Notes: generated by a model not told the origin, from the sequence alone. A DNA stretch of 64,000 bases from Anniella stebbinsi (GCA_029215795.1 JARDYH010000003.1:104192609-104256608), one strand, 5' to 3'. Counted from the stretch's first letter, positions 34,230 through 45,959 are shown. Translations and numbers: made by a program.

Positions 34230-35400
34230 CTGGAGTGTGCTTCCTACACCCTGGTCTCAAATTTCTCTTATCCACCTCTGCTTTTGATTCTCTCCAATCT
34301 AGTTTCCACCTGCTGAATTCTACTGAAACTGCCCTCACAAAAATCACAGGTAACCACCTCATTAGAAAATGTAATGGTTTCTATTCCATCATCATTCTAC
34401 TAGACTGCCTTCCATCTTTGATAGAGTTGATCTCTGTCTCCTCCTTGACTCCCTTTGTGCCATAGGACTCTATGCTTCTGTGCTTGGATGGTTCACTTCC
34501 TGCCTGCCTAGTCATTCTCCCAGCGTGTTTCCTCTGTGCTGTTTTCTCTCTACACATTGACCCTGGGCGGCAACCTCATCAAATTCTATGGCTTTCAGCA
34601 CGAACCGTACACAGATGACACCCAGTTCTACCTCTCTCTCCCTGAACTTTCCCCACAATCCTGCATTTCCAGTTTCCTTTCTAATATTTCTGCTTCGATT
34701 TTCTTCATCATCATCTCAAATTCAGTACATCCAAAACCAAACTTCTTGCCTTTTTCCTCAAGCCCTCCTCTCTTCACACACTGTCATTATCACGGACAAT
34801 GTTATCATCAGCCTTGTTGAGTAGGTACGTAACCTTAGCTTGACTCTCTTTTCTTCCACAAATTCATTTCACTTCTCCCTTTACGACATTGAAAAAGTAC
34901 AGCACTTCTGCTCTGTTCTCTGAACAGCCTGGTGATATCTCACCAATACATCCACAATCTTCTCCTCTCTGGTCTTCTATTATCTTACCTTTCTCCCCTC
35001 ACATCTATCCAGCGCTGAGTTGAAATAAATCATTCACTGCTCTCCTTTCATTGATTGTGTGATGTGCACCCTTAAATTCCTATCTATTCCTGGATGCTAC
35101 ACATTCCTCACCTCCAAAGCTATCTATGGCCTTGTGCCCCTCCTATCTCTTGGCACTTGTGTTTGTTTTTATTATGAACTTTGGCCCTGAGTGGAGGACA
35201 GCCCTAGCATTCTAGCTTTTGAGTTGACCATGAGGATGTTCCTGCATTCCTACTTCCCTTCTCTTGTTTCCCTTTGTCAAATTTTAGCTTAGGGCAGAGA
35301 CCTGTCTTCTTGTATTCTGTAAAGCACCATGCATACTGATGATTTCTCTCTCTCTCTCTCCCTCTCTCCCTCTCCTCTCTCCTCTCTCTATTTATCTATC
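34230..35400 (+). mobile_element. Ancient L2-like LINE, degenerate, ending in (CT)n
   Basis: Through stops and frameshifts the plus strand gives NSTETALTKITGNHL, FYSIIILLD, VFSLYTLTLGGNLI, YTDDTQFYLSLPELS (a decayed YADD box, about 34603-34650), LKFLSIPGCYTFLTSK-like sequence near 35075 and a 3' end AAAGCACCATGCATACTGAT at about 35322. This is the pattern of the old vertebrate L2 lineage and is much more decayed than the L2 copies elsewhere in the window. A (CT)n tract follows at 35344-35400. Confidence 0.75.
35344..35400. repeat. (CT)n microsatellite
   Basis: Imperfect TCTCTC/CCTCTC run grading into TATC repeats. Confidence 0.9.
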
Positions 35401-35903
35401 TAGATATACAGATAAGAGAACTGGCGGATTATTTTTACATAGAGAAGCATTAAAAAGGGCACGCCCTATCTCTAGCTTAAATTGGTACAGTTCACTCTGA
35501 CAATTTTACAATCTCAAGAGTCTTCCATCTCACTTTAGTGCATGTATAGACCAGAACTAATTGGAACTATTGAGTACTCCATTTTGACATGGAAAGGTGG
35601 GACAGAAAAATGGAAAATATCCAAATGCAAGAAAATGTGTTCTGTATTCTGGTCACAATTCAGCACAGATGATAGGCATGCCTAAGCCCAGTGAATCCAT
35701 GGGCTCATGTACATCTTACTTTTTTGTGGAATTCTGTTTTTAATCTAACTGATAGCATATTTGATGGTTCTTTGAGTTCTGAAAATTGTGTGGCTTGTGG
35801 AATTTGTACAATCACATTTTATAGAGTTTGTTCGGCAGTGTAGTGTAAGTGTAAATCAGGTCAGTTCACTTAAAAATGTGGATAGAATGAAATCCTCAAA
35901 GGC

Positions 35904-36255
35904 TGCCTCTACACGAGACGTTTAAAGCTCTTTGAAGTCTCATTAAAATTTTTACCTCTACAAGAGCGGAGCATAAATCGGGAGTTGGGGCGCTTTATCT
36001 CTCCGATTATGCACATTATCGAATGCGGGTTAAATAGCGAGTTTTATTTTGCTCCGGCCGTTAAAGTGCATTTTGACTATGTGAACAAGCGATTCTGCGC
36101 ATTAACTACTTGTAAAGCGCATTTCAAACAACCGGTAAGGTCACCAGTTGAGTGCTCAATTACCTCTTGCGTACAAGCATTTACGATAAAGCGCTTCCGC
36201 GATTATGCGCATAATCGGCTAACCAGGCGTCAAACAGAATCCATCTAGAGGGGGT
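35904..36255. mobile_element. Harbinger-like MITE, copy 2
   Basis: Starts GGCTGCCTCTACACGAGACG and ends CCATCTAGAGGGGGTC. Shares GAGTTTTATTTTGCTCCGGC, TGAACAAGCGATTCTGCGCA and CGATTATGCGCATAATCGGC with copy 3 at 54897-55255; the centre is palindromic. Flanking bases (AAA and TAA) allow, but do not prove, a 3-bp duplication. Confidence 0.7.
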
Positions 36256-36334
36256 CTAACATTCTTTACCTCTCTCATGGATTTGAGATTAAAGCTTCTG
36301 AATTAAAATTTATTTATTTATTTAACAGGCATTG

Positions 36335-36886
36335 TTTCTAGGTGGCCTTGAGCTCTTTCAAAGCTGCATCGAGTTGGAGAGCAGTAAACAGTGGGCTACC
36401 ATAGGGTTCTGTCTTGGGGCCAGTATTATTAAACATTTTTATTAATGACCAGGATGATGGGATTGATGGGCTTCTTATCAAATTTGTGGATGATACAAAA
36501 CTGGAAGGTCTGGCCAACACCCATGATGACAGAATGAGATTGCAATCTGTTTTGGACAGGCTGGAAGACTGGGCTGAGAGGAACAAGATGTCCTTTAACA
36601 GGGAGAAATGTAAGGTATTACACTTAGGGAGGAAAAATGTAGATACACATACAAGATGGGAGATTCATGGCTTGGGAGCACTACATCAGAGAAGGATTTG
36701 GGTGTGGTCATCGACAGCAATCTGAACATGAGACAGCAGTGTGAGATAGCCACTAGAAGGGCTAACACAGTTCTGGACTACATAATAAGAAGCATTGTAT
36801 CAAAGCCATATGAAGTCCTTATTTCTCTCTACTTGGCACTAGTGAGATCACACCTGGAGTATTGTGTACAATTCTGGGCACTGTCG
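36335..36886 (+). mobile_element. CR1 LINE, part 1 (RT and thumb)
   Basis: Plus strand reads GPVLLNIFINDQDDGIDG, FVDDTKLEGLAN (the YADD-box equivalent, FVDD), KCKVLHLGRKN, WLGSTTSEKDLGVVIDSN and LALVRSHLEYCVQFWA, the standard CR1 order. Sequence breaks off at 36886 and resumes at about 38332, so a block of other repeats has inserted. Confidence 0.9.
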
Positions 36887-36962
36887 TGTGCATACCCGTT
36901 CCCTTTGGCATTCACACGTGCTGGCAAATTGACATGAGACACTCCCATCAGTGAGACTTTTT

Positions 36963-37250
36963 AGAATCATAGAAGCATAGAATAGTAGAGTTGGAAGGGA
37001 TCTATAAGGCCATGGAGTCCAACCCCCTCTGCTCAATGTAGGAATCCACCTTAAAGCATCCCTGACAGATGGTTGTCCAGCTGCCTCTTGAAGGCCTCTA
37101 GTGTGGGAGAGCCCAGGACCTCCCTAGGTCATTGGTTCCATTGTCATACTGCTCTAACGGTCAGGAAGTTTTTCCTGATGTCCAGTCAGAATCTGGCTTC
37201 CTGTAACTTGAGCCCATTATTCTGTGTCCTGCACTCTGGGTTGGTTGAGA
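36963..37250 (-). mobile_element. CR1 3' end, minus strand
   Basis: Reverse complement of the usual CR1 tail: AATCATAGAAGCATAGAATA at the outer end, then GTTGGAAGGGATCTATAAGG, CAGATGGTTGTCCAGCTGCC, CAGGAAGTTTTTCCTGATGT and the start of AACTTGAGCCCATTATTCTG. It sits inside the split CR1. Confidence 0.85.
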
Positions 37251-37917
37251 AAAGATCTCATGGTAAAAAGCTTAATGGCTACACACTCCAAAAAACACTT
37301 CAAGCTGAATGATAGTCAGAAAGCTTTAGGCTCCATCCCTGATAGGATCCTTCAGGCAATCACAAGGGTTGGGGTATTCTTGAAAGGCTTAGCAAACAAT
37401 CCCAAAGGAGCTTTTCCAGATGCCGTATTCGCTGGTAACTCAGGGGACCTGGCCAATGCTCAAACAAGATCACAGATCGGGTACAAATCTCAGGCACAGG
37501 AGTCCCGTGCTTCTGCTCAGCACTGGCAACTCCCTGCCACCTGAGTCTGGCCTCAAACACACAATCCACAGCAAATGCAAGTTCAAGTCTATGAAAAGCC
37601 CCACAGTACTTTTCATGGCACAGTCCTTAGAAATCCAAAGTCCCAATAGCATTGAGTCCATGTGCAGACTGCTTTCAAAGTCCCAAACAGAGATGGATCC
37701 AAACAAGAGAAATTTCAGGCCTTGCATCGAAAGATGGACCTAGCAAAGCTTTTCAGCTTTGCCCCCCCTCTTAAAAACAGAGGTCCGGCCTATTCAAAGC
37801 CACTTGACAAACAGGTCCTGTGACCTGTAAAACATGCCCATGTGCCAATAGGACAGGACTGCTCAACCCTCTAAGATGACGCTACAATACGAGTGACTCC
37901 CCCAAACAGTGCCCCCC
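37251..37917. other. Unassigned sequence inside the split CR1
   Basis: No gene or repeat family recognised; short ORFs on both strands lack motifs. Confidence 0.4.
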
Positions 37918-37925
37918 ACCTTTCC

Positions 37926-38232
37926 TAGGCTGACCATATGAAAAGGAGGACAGGGCTCATGTAACAGTTGTAGAGAAAAGGGAATTTCAGCCAGTGTCAT
38001 TTGTATGCTCCTGGTGAAATTCCCTCTTCATCACAACAGTTAAAGTTGCAGGGGCCATGCCCTCTTTTGTATATGGTCACTCCAGTATAGTACTTGCAAC
38101 TTTAACTGTTGTGATGAAGAGGGAATTTCACCAGATCCTAACTGCATACAAATGACGCTGGCTGAAATTCCCTTTTCTCTACAACTGTTAAGGTTACATG
38201 AGCTCTGTCCTCCTTTTCATATGGTCAGCCTA
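37926..38232. mobile_element. hAT MITE, complete copy
   Basis: Same palindromic family as 17787-18106: TAGGCTGACCATATGAAAAG at the left and CTTTTCATATGGTCAGCCT at the right. The flanks carry ACCTTTCC on both sides (37918-37925 and about 38232-38239), an 8-bp duplication when the terminal A is assigned to the flank. Confidence 0.85.
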
Positions 38233-38331
38233 CCTTTCCAACATACCCAGGTTCCCAGGGAAATCTTTTACAGCTGCAAGGCCTCAGGCCTTGTTGAAGA
38301 CTTCTACCTGACAGGCACCACGTTTCCAGAA

Positions 38332-38800
38332 GGATATTGACAGGTTAGAACAGGTTCAGAAGAGGGCGACAAAGATGATAAAGGGACTTGAGGACTTGCT
38401 GTATGAAGACAGGCTGAAGGAACTTGGGATGTTCAGTCTGGAGAAAAGAAGACTGGAGGGAGAGAGGTTTGCAGTGTTCAGGTACATAAGAGGGTGCCAC
38501 AGGGAGGATGGTCAAGAACTATTTTCCATTGCCACAGAAATTAGGAGCTGGAATAATGGGTATAAGTTACAGCTACCTAGAGTTCAATTAAATATAAGGG
38601 AAAACTTCCTGACAGTAAGGTCTATACAACAGTGGAACAGTCTATGTACGGAGGTTGTGGGTTCTTCATCTCTGGAGATTTTTAAGAAGAGGCTGGACAA
38701 CCGCCTCTCATGGATGGTTTAGTTGGGTTGCCTGAACATTGCAGAGAGTTGGACTAGGTGATCCGTGTGGTCCCTTCCAACTCCACAATTCTATGAATCT
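38332..38800 (+). mobile_element. CR1 LINE, part 2 (C-terminus and 3' end)
   Basis: Continues part 1: LEQVQKRATKMIKGLEDLL-like sequence, then LKELGMFSLEKRRLEGERF, QLNIRENFLTVRSIQQW and LEIFKKRLDN. The 3' UTR ends TTCCAACTCCACAATTCTAT. Same strand as 36335-36886, so one CR1 split by about 1.45 kb. Confidence 0.88.
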
Positions 38801-38884
38801 ATAAATAAAAAGTTCACACGTATGACATGATTTTGGGTGGGTTCACAGAACCAATTTTCCATTCACATAATGGAAGCCCTCGGC

Positions 38885-38990
38885 CCCCTTACTTGGGAGT
38901 AAATGCTATTGAACACAATTGGACTTATTTCTGAGTTAACATAAGACCCTTAGCACACTTCTTTGAGAATAAGCCCCATTGAACTTAAAA
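38885..38990. repeat. Short palindromic reptile repeat
   Basis: CTTACTTGGGAGTAAATGCT, ATTGAACACAATTGGACTTA and GAGAATAAGCCCCATTGAAC: the family seen at 10362-10457 and 17155-17245. Confidence 0.5.
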
Positions 38991-39364
38991 GGGGTGCTCT
39001 TGGTGGGGTGGGGGATCAGATCTGCCTCCCTTTGTTGTGGGGAGGCATTTTACCTTCTCCCTTAACTGAAGACACAGGAAAGTCCTTCCTCGGCAAGTTC
39101 ATAGCGCAGCCCCAGCTTTACACACTGCCAATTTTGTGCCATTAGGATTTATTCCAGCTTTTCTTTGATCTATTTTATAACAGAATAAGGGGGGGGGAGC
39201 TGTGGGAGACATCCTGGCTGATGCCGATGTCGTCAAAAGGATGTGCGAATTTCCAGGAGTGCCCAGCCAGGAGTGTGCTTTATGTTTTTCGTGTGAAGAA
39301 GCTTTTTGTTAATATGGAAGGTGAGTAGACCCTTTTTTGTTCTTTTCCAGATTCTTCATACTAG

Positions 39365-39570
39365 CAATATTATCAGTTTTGCTGTAACACAGCCCTGTGT
39401 TGAGGTCCCCCACTCCCTGTGTCCTGCACTCTGGGATGATCGAGAAGAGATCCTGGCCCTCTTCTGTGTGACAAATTTTCAAGTACTTGAAGAGTGCTAT
39501 CGTGTCTCCCCTCAGCCTTCTCTTCTCCAGGCTAAACATGCCCAGTTTAGGGCTTTGTTTCCAGATGCCT
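39365..39570 (-). mobile_element. CR1 LINE fragment, minus strand
   Basis: The minus strand reads MFSLEKRRLRGDTIALFKYL then KICHTEEGQDLFSIIPE, the CR1 C-terminal block. Both ends truncated. Confidence 0.85.
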
Positions 39571-40700
39571 GATCAGACTTAGGAGACTTTGATGAGAGAC
39601 CAGCCTTTAATTACTCAGGTACTCAAATTAATAATAATAAATAATTATTAATAATAATAAAAATCACTGCTTTTTAACCATTTAATCTTGACTATATCCA
39701 AGAGTAGATTTCTGAACCTTGCTGTGAATCTCCCCCACCCCACCCCCACCCCAATGACAGCTGAAATGGCATATCCCTCCTGATGGCCAACTAAGGATTT
39801 GATTTTGGGTGGATTTCTCAAGCCCAAATTTCACACTATTTTGTGTGCTAGTCTACACACCTTGGCACTTGTAGGACTGGAGTTCAGTTCTTTCTAGCTT
39901 ACACTTAAATTCATCGCTGAGTATTGAGCTTTTTCATGCTCAAGTTCTCTCTTTGTATGGACCACTGAAAAACCTTGGTTTTTTATAAATAATTTCAAAA
40001 TTATACGGTACTTCAAAATCAAGAGGAGAGGACTTTTTAAAAATTACCCTGCTCCTATATTTAGTGTGTTTGCTACTTGTCAAGTGGATTTTCTGTTGTC
40101 TGAGGCCCAGACCATTGAGGTTTACCATTTTATAGCATTTTATCCTGGTCTTGTTGATCCTTTTCTGTATAACCAGATTGACTACTTACTTTTCTTTCTG
40201 ATTTTCTGTCATCTCTCAAATTTGAATAGTGACTGAACAGAGAAGACTTGAACTAAGAGTAAGTGGAAAGAAAGATCCCAAGTCTAATTTTATCCTACTG
40301 ACTGGGGAAATGCAGCCCTGCTGGCAAAATAGCTTGGGGAAGGCAATATTTAGCTCTGGTGGTGTGTGGATGGGTGTGCTTTTTCCCCCTGCAACTCAGT
40401 TAGTTTCCTGGTCAAGTTCCATTTCTAAATATAGTGTCTCACATTTTATGCAAGAATGTTTGCCTATGCAAAGTAAACACCTTTCTGTAAGCCCCCTTTT
40501 AATGGATAATATTGACTTTTGAAATTTATTTAGCCTCTTTTACTTAGGAGAACTAACTATAATTTCTCCCCCCTTTTTTTTAGCATTGCTTTGTTTATTT
40601 TTTCATTAGGAGGAGTTGATTAATTGATGCGTTGCTTTTATATGTCTCAGGTAAAGCAGACATGTGCTCTTACAAATTTTGCTTATTCCTTTAATTATAA
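39571..40700. other. No gene recognised
   Basis: Holds an (AAT)n run at about 39628-39663 and a C-rich run (CCCCACCCC) at 39726-39752; otherwise AT-rich without an assignable feature. Confidence 0.45.
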
Positions 40701-40724
40701 AAAGATTATAGGTACATTGTGATA

Positions 40725-40870
40725 GGTAGCATCAGCCTCTGCCTCTGTCTTGGGCCCTGTAATATGTGGATAACAATATTGGCCTACCTTATATGACTGT
40801 TATATAGCTTATTAAGATAATATAACTGAAATGCTTTCAGTGATTGGAATAATTGCCCTGTGCTAAGTAA
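40725..40870 (+). repeat. MIR-like ancient SINE
   Basis: CTGTCTTGGGCCCTGTAATA, then GTGGATAACAATATTGGCCT, ACCTTATATGACTGTTATAT and GCCCTGTGCTAAGTAAT follow the MIR 3' half order. Confidence 0.45.
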
Positions 40871-40974
40871 TGTAGTTAGCTTGATTTAAGCTGAGCATTT
40901 AGGAAAATATTTAAATATAACAAATAAAATTAGAAGCAAGCCAGAAAAATGTGTTCTTACTATGATTTGAGATT

Positions 40975-41158
40975 TCAGAGTAGTTGTGTTAATCTGTTGT
41001 TGCAAAACCTGCAAAGAGTCTTGTGACACTTTAAAGACTAACAGATTTATTGTGGCATAAGCTTTTGTGGACTAGAAATCACTCTGACAGGCTCTAGTCC
41101 ACGAAAGTTTATGCCACAATAAATCTGTTCACATTTAAGGTGTCACAGGTCTCTTTAT
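40975..41158. repeat. Palindromic MITE-like repeat
   Basis: AGACTAACAGATTTATTGTG and GCATAAGCTTTTGTGGACTA on the left pair in reverse with TAGTCCACGAAAGTTTATGC and CACAATAAATCTGTTCACAT on the right. Known to me as a common reptile/bird repeat; a fragment occurs at 17124-17145. Confidence 0.7.
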
Positions 41159-41325
41159 CGTTTATGCTGTCAGAGTTTATTAAATTGACGTTAAGAGTAT
41201 CAGGGACTCCTTGTTTTTAGTTTAGGGGGAATGTGTTGTAAAGGAGTACCAAAGTAAATGCTTTCCTTTACACCGTGCTAAGTTGTATGACTTAAGTAAT
41301 GTGTATGCATCTTAGACTCTTAATT

Positions 41326-41540
41326 CAGAGATTTGACAAATTGCAGTCTTCTGGAATTTAAGAGAACCATGAAGACTGCTCTCTTCTGGCAGGCGTACCC
41401 AGTTGAATTTTAAGATGTTTTTAATAATGTATTTAATGGTTTATCTATTTTATGATTTTTATATTTATATTTATTGTTGTTCCCCGCCTTGATCTGGATG
41501 GAGAGGCGGTTTAGAAATAAAATAAAAATAAATAAAAAAA
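41326..41540 (+). mobile_element. L2-clade LINE, short 3' fragment
   Basis: From AGATTTGACAAATTGCAG through KTALFWQAYPVEF to CTTGATCTGGATGGAGAGGC and an (AAATA)n tail; same subfamily as 32255-32945. Confidence 0.88.
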
Positions 41541-42059
41541 ATATTTTTTTTAAAAAACTTCATGTAAACAAGCTTTTAAGGTTTTCATCTTAGCTGTCAG
41601 TTCCTTAAAAATGGGTGGGTGGGGACGACTTTCCAGTAGTAATAAGATCTTCTTTGGGTAGTTAGCATTTGTACACCAAATGTATTATTCACTCTGTGGG
41701 TTATTCTGTGTAATGATGGCAGTTTTTAAGAGATCATAGATGCCCACATTATATGTGAACAAGACCTAATGTTCTGTGACCTAATGTTCTGTATACCAAC
41801 AGATTGTATAGCATCACTTAGAGGGGCATCCCTGAAGTGATATGGCAACAACAACAAAAAGGTTGATGGTCATAAGGACAAATCCACAATCCTGGGATTT
41901 CTGCAAGAAGGCACAAGCAAATGAAAGCTGCTGGCAGCTATTCTCACTGGCATCTTTCATTGTGAGGGATTGGTTTCCATATCTACCAACCTGTATCAAC
42001 ACCACAGCCTCCTGGAAGGGGTAGCCCATCTTAATCTACCAATGGTTAACCATTTCCTG
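41541..42059. other. No gene recognised
   Basis: AT-rich, no assignable feature. Confidence 0.45.
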
Positions 42060-43160
42060 AATTGGAACTTTAGCTGGGTCTGACAACACTTGTAAGTCCA
42101 ACCATTTTAAAGCAGTGGCTTTGGTTCCCCTTTCAAACCCTCTTCTTGGTGGCCATCACCTCAATCAGACAGGTCTTAGAGTTGAAGACTCTGTGCTTTT
42201 CATCTAGGCAAGGTAGTGTTCTGGCCAAATCATTCCTTTATGTCAAAAGGCACCTCAGCATTTCATCCAGAGATGGAATCATTCTGCCCTAACCCTGTGT
42301 ATTTGCAAAAGATGTGACATAAGCTGGTTGTTAAGAAGGCCATTAGGTTTGTCTTGGACAGGACAGCAATGTTTAAGAATTTAGATTGTTTGGTTCATTG
42401 CATGAGACAACCCTAAGAAAAAGGGGGTCAACGCAATTCTTTTCCAGTAGTTCTGTATTGAGTTGGCTTACTGTGTAGAGTTGGCTTATTGGGCCTTGGG
42501 AAAGTTGCTTCTAGAAGGGATTAATGACCATTTTCTAATGGAAGCATCGGCTGCATTCTTGGAGAGATCCCCACTAGATAAGATTTGGTGAGCATCTATA
42601 TAGCCATCCTTTTGTATATATTCATTTAGCTTTATAAGACAGTTCCCCCCCCCCCATTTAGCAGATGCAGCCTTTGGCAACCAGATGCTGCTGATAGTAC
42701 TATCTCAGTAGGTCTCTCAATTTAGTAGCCACATAAAATCCCACGATAAGGAATACTGCTGTTCTACATCTTAAAGGATTGATAATGCCCTCCTTCCTCT
42801 CCTGGAGAAAATGAGAATTTCTTACCTAGGAGGGCATTGTACTTACTGCACTATCTTTTCTACGTTGTATCAGCTCATCCTTCTGAAAGTTGGACAAATG
42901 TAGGGACAATATTTAGGGCCGCTTGAATGTTGTTATCTTTTTCAGTGTGCGCATTGATCAAGCCATTCCTCGTTAGCTACTTTGCTGCAGATGCAGCTGG
43001 AGCGGGCTGTGTCCAGTTCTTCTTGAGGAGAATGGGAGTCTTCTCAAGCAGAACAATTCAACACGCAAGCTACTCTGCCTCTATCTATGGGACGAGAAAT
43101 CTCAAAGGTTAGGAATGCCACCCTTACTCTCCTGAGAACACAAATTTACAATAAGAAATT
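42060..43160 (+). mobile_element. DIRS-like tyrosine-recombinase retrotransposon remnant
   Basis: Plus strand near 42138-42200 reads FFLVAITSIRQVLELKTLCF, and near 42327-42400 VVKKAIRFVLDRTAMFKN then LDCLVHC. Both correspond to DIRS-type tyrosine recombinase blocks as I remember them (LLAVTSARRVSELxAL and DVRRALxFYLDRTxxFRxSDxLFV). Stops and frameshifts interrupt the frame and no intact catalytic RHRY set can be assigned. Downstream, GAATTTCTTACCTAGGAGGG (about 42817) and AGGAATGCCACCCTTACTCT (about 43110) form an imperfect inverted pair, possibly the terminal part of the element. Alternative: another tyrosine-recombinase element such as Ngaro. Confidence 0.55.
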
Positions 43161-44450
43161 CCCATTTTTAAGAATGGTGGATTTAGCAACAAATAGGAGG
43201 AAGAAACATGAAGTGTTGCAAGTGGTTTGAAATACACATTTTGTGTCTTTTGCTTAAGTCAGGTGATGGACATTTTTTTTTCCTGTCATGGGCCACATTC
43301 CCTTGCAGGTAATCAGTAGGGTGCCACATGTTGCGTGCTCAGGACCGAAGCCATAAGTGGGTGGTTCACACTTTTCCTTTTCTGCTGCTCAGGAAGGATA
43401 TAAATGTAATTAATTAAATAAAATGGATAGACATCCTGTATCCATGAATGGTGTCGGGAGCAGTGACTTGTGCGGTGAAGGAGTTGCATTGAAGAGGGAA
43501 GATAGGCAGGTGCAAGTTAGTCAATAATTGAATGGGGACCTGTGATGAGTAGCTACATGAGTTCAGAGAATACAGATGAATACAGAGCAGCTACAATGGT
43601 CTTTGCTTTGAATGGTGGACTATGAGGAGCACTCTTTAAAATGAGTGATGGAAGTTCACATTCTGCTTGAAGATGGGGTGGTTTGGATACCCTGTGATGA
43701 GAGGCATAAAACAGACTGCATACCTAAAAAAGCACCAGATAAAAATAACTCAGTGAATGATTTTTCAGCTCAAAGAATCCACCCCATCCCTGGATCATAC
43801 ACAGAGGAGCTCAGGCTCTATGTGGCATGCAGAGAAAATGGCCATGCTTTCAGAGAGGATTTTTTTTTCAAGGTTGGCTGTTAGGACTTGGCTCAGCTCC
43901 AGCAGTGCACTCCGGCCCTCATTGGCTGCCTTCTCTCTGCCTAGTAGCCATGGTTTTGGCAGTGACATCCTTCCCACAGGGGGAGATAAGGCAGCCTCTA
44001 CCATGTCATTGACCAGAGGCAGCCACAGAACATTAGGCCGGCTCCTGACTGTCGAAGTTGGAACTGCTTTAAAACAGCCAGGTCAGTCTGCTCTCAAGCA
44101 AACTGATATTATCGCATTAGCAGTGGCATTTTCAGCAAGCTGTAGAACAAGGGAGTCATTAAAGAGAGAAAGAAAGAGAAACAAACATTTACTGCATCTT
44201 TGTCTCTCTGACTAACTGTATAATATATAGTTCAGTTGTGATTTCTCTACATTTAAAATGGTAATTATAATTTACAGTGTATATAAATCTGTAAGTTCCC
44301 ACTAACCTGAATCATCTTCGTGAATCTCTCTGATACTCAGATGGTCAGTTACCTCTTTGAGATTGGCAAAATGGGTCCGCTAAAATTCAGTCCAAGTTTA
44401 TGAAAATATAGCTGAAACTGGACCATATTTTGTAGCATCTCATCAAAAGC
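43161..44450. other. No gene recognised
   Basis: A SINE-like tail (GGAAGGATATAAATGTAATT, AATTAAATAAAA) occurs near 43392-43424. The remainder, including the GC-richer 43640-44215 stretch with a 152-codon ORF, shows no recognisable domain. Confidence 0.45.
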
Positions 44451-44459
44451 TATATATTT

Positions 44460-45490
44460 TAGGGATGTGCATGGACGCAAAAAATCGGATCGGAATCGGA
44501 ATTTCACGTTTTTTAAAAATTGGATAGGAAAAATCAGCAGATAGCTCCAGGCATTTTGTGGCTATGAGTTCCAAAGTTGAAAAACAGAGGCTTTGACTGC
44601 TGTCAAACTGCACCCCTCCCCCACCCCCTACACACACACACACACACACACACACATTAGCTGTCAAAGCCTCCGTTTTTCAACTTTTGGAACTTTTAAA
44701 GTAAAAAATTCATAGCCACAAAATGCCTGGAGCTATCTTTCTGAAATTTCTCACAGATAAGTACCTCAAAACCATCTTCCATGTGGGCAAGTTTCATGCT
44801 TCTATCTTTAAAAATAAAAAAAAGTTAAATGGGTTTCTCTCCTCATTTCTCCCACAATACCTTGCCACTACACGCTTGAAGCCATTGTTCTGAAATTGCT
44901 CACACATGTCAACCAAAGTGGTATCTCTAATGTGGACAAGTTTCATGTTTGGATCTTTTAAAATAAAAAAGTTGAAGTCATAACTGTCTTTACCCCTCTG
45001 CTACCCATTTTTTAAAAATTAATTGCCATACAAGGTAAGCACCTATGGTTCTGAAATTTCACACACAAGTCCTAACATACCATCTGCAATGTGGCAAAGT
45101 TTCATGTGTGGATCTTTAAATAAAAATGTTATAGGCACTCCTGGTTCATTAGTAAAAAATGCATAGTCACAAAATGCCTGGAGCTATCTTTCTGAAATTT
45201 CTAACAGTGAAGTAACTCTAACCCATCTGCAATGTGGTCAGGTTTCATCCTTCTATCTTTAAAAATAAAAAAGTTATAGGCATTTTTGAAACACAAAAAT
45301 AAGCAATGGGGAAAAGCATTCAAAATAGCATCCGATTTTACGATTTTCTCTGATAAAAATTGGAGGCCAAAAAATCGGATCGGAAAAAATTGGATTTCCA
45401 AATTTTCAAATTGGAATCGGTATCAGAAGTCCAATTTTCTCAGATCTTAATCAGAATCGGATATCGGATCCAATATAATGCACATCCCTA
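44460..45490. mobile_element. hAT-type MITE, 1.03 kb
   Basis: Termini TAGGGATGTGCATGGACGC and, in reverse complement, TAGGGATGTGCATTATATT share the first 14 bases. Flanks ATATATTT (44452-44459) and ATATATTG (45491-45498) agree in 7 of 8. Subterminal regions contain ATCGGATCGGAATCGGAAT on the left and rich AATCGGAT repeats on the right. Inside are a hairpin around a (CA)n loop and diverged tandem repeats with GCCTGGAGCTATCTTTCTGA. No coding capacity. Confidence 0.8.
44548..44730. repeat. Hairpin around (CA)n loop
   Basis: GCATTTTGTGGCTATGAGTT and GTTGAAAAACAGAGGCTTTG (44552-44600) pair in reverse with AAAGCCTCCGTTTTTCAACT and TCATAGCCACAAAATGCCTG (44668-44730). The loop holds C-rich sequence and (CA)n at 44632-44655. 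Confidence 0.8.
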
Positions 45491-45498
45491 ATATATTG

Positions 45499-45959
45499 CA
45501 CTCAATGTCCTTAGTAATGCTAGTGAAAATTATTTATTTATTTATTTATTGTGCTATTCTACTGAAGTGATCAGCAAGAAGTAAACATGTCCCTGCCTTA
45601 CAGTTTAGCTCAATGGTCACAAAGGCATTTGCATGATTGACAAGTAAGGGAAGCACTGTTTTTCTACTTCACTTTCCTCCCATGAGGGAGGATGTAGCTG
45701 GATTTTGCTTTCTTGCCAGTCAGGTACAAAACCATTCAACCTCCTTCATTGGCTACTGTCCAAAACTGTTTCCTCCCATCCCCATCCAAGTAGATGGGAT
45801 GTCTGGCTAGTTACCATGAGTTGACAAAAGCCATCAATGCTCATCTAAGCAAGAATTTTCAAACTTTTAGTACTCCTTGAATAAACATCCTTACTTATTA
45901 AACAAAAGATTGTCTCCTTATTTGATTGACATAGCAACATTTTCATGAGGAAATTGGGG
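45499..45959. other. No gene recognised
   Basis: Includes a (TTTA)n run at about 45531-45550; nothing else assigned. Confidence 0.45.

Noticed and set aside
34536..34824. Secreted or membrane protein with hydrophobic stretches
   Set aside because: It is a decayed L2 reverse transcriptase (YTDDTQFYLSLPE box) read in and out of frame.
43645..44215. 79- and 152-codon ORFs as a small gene
   Set aside because: Overlapping frames, no recognisable motif, no splice-site or promoter support.
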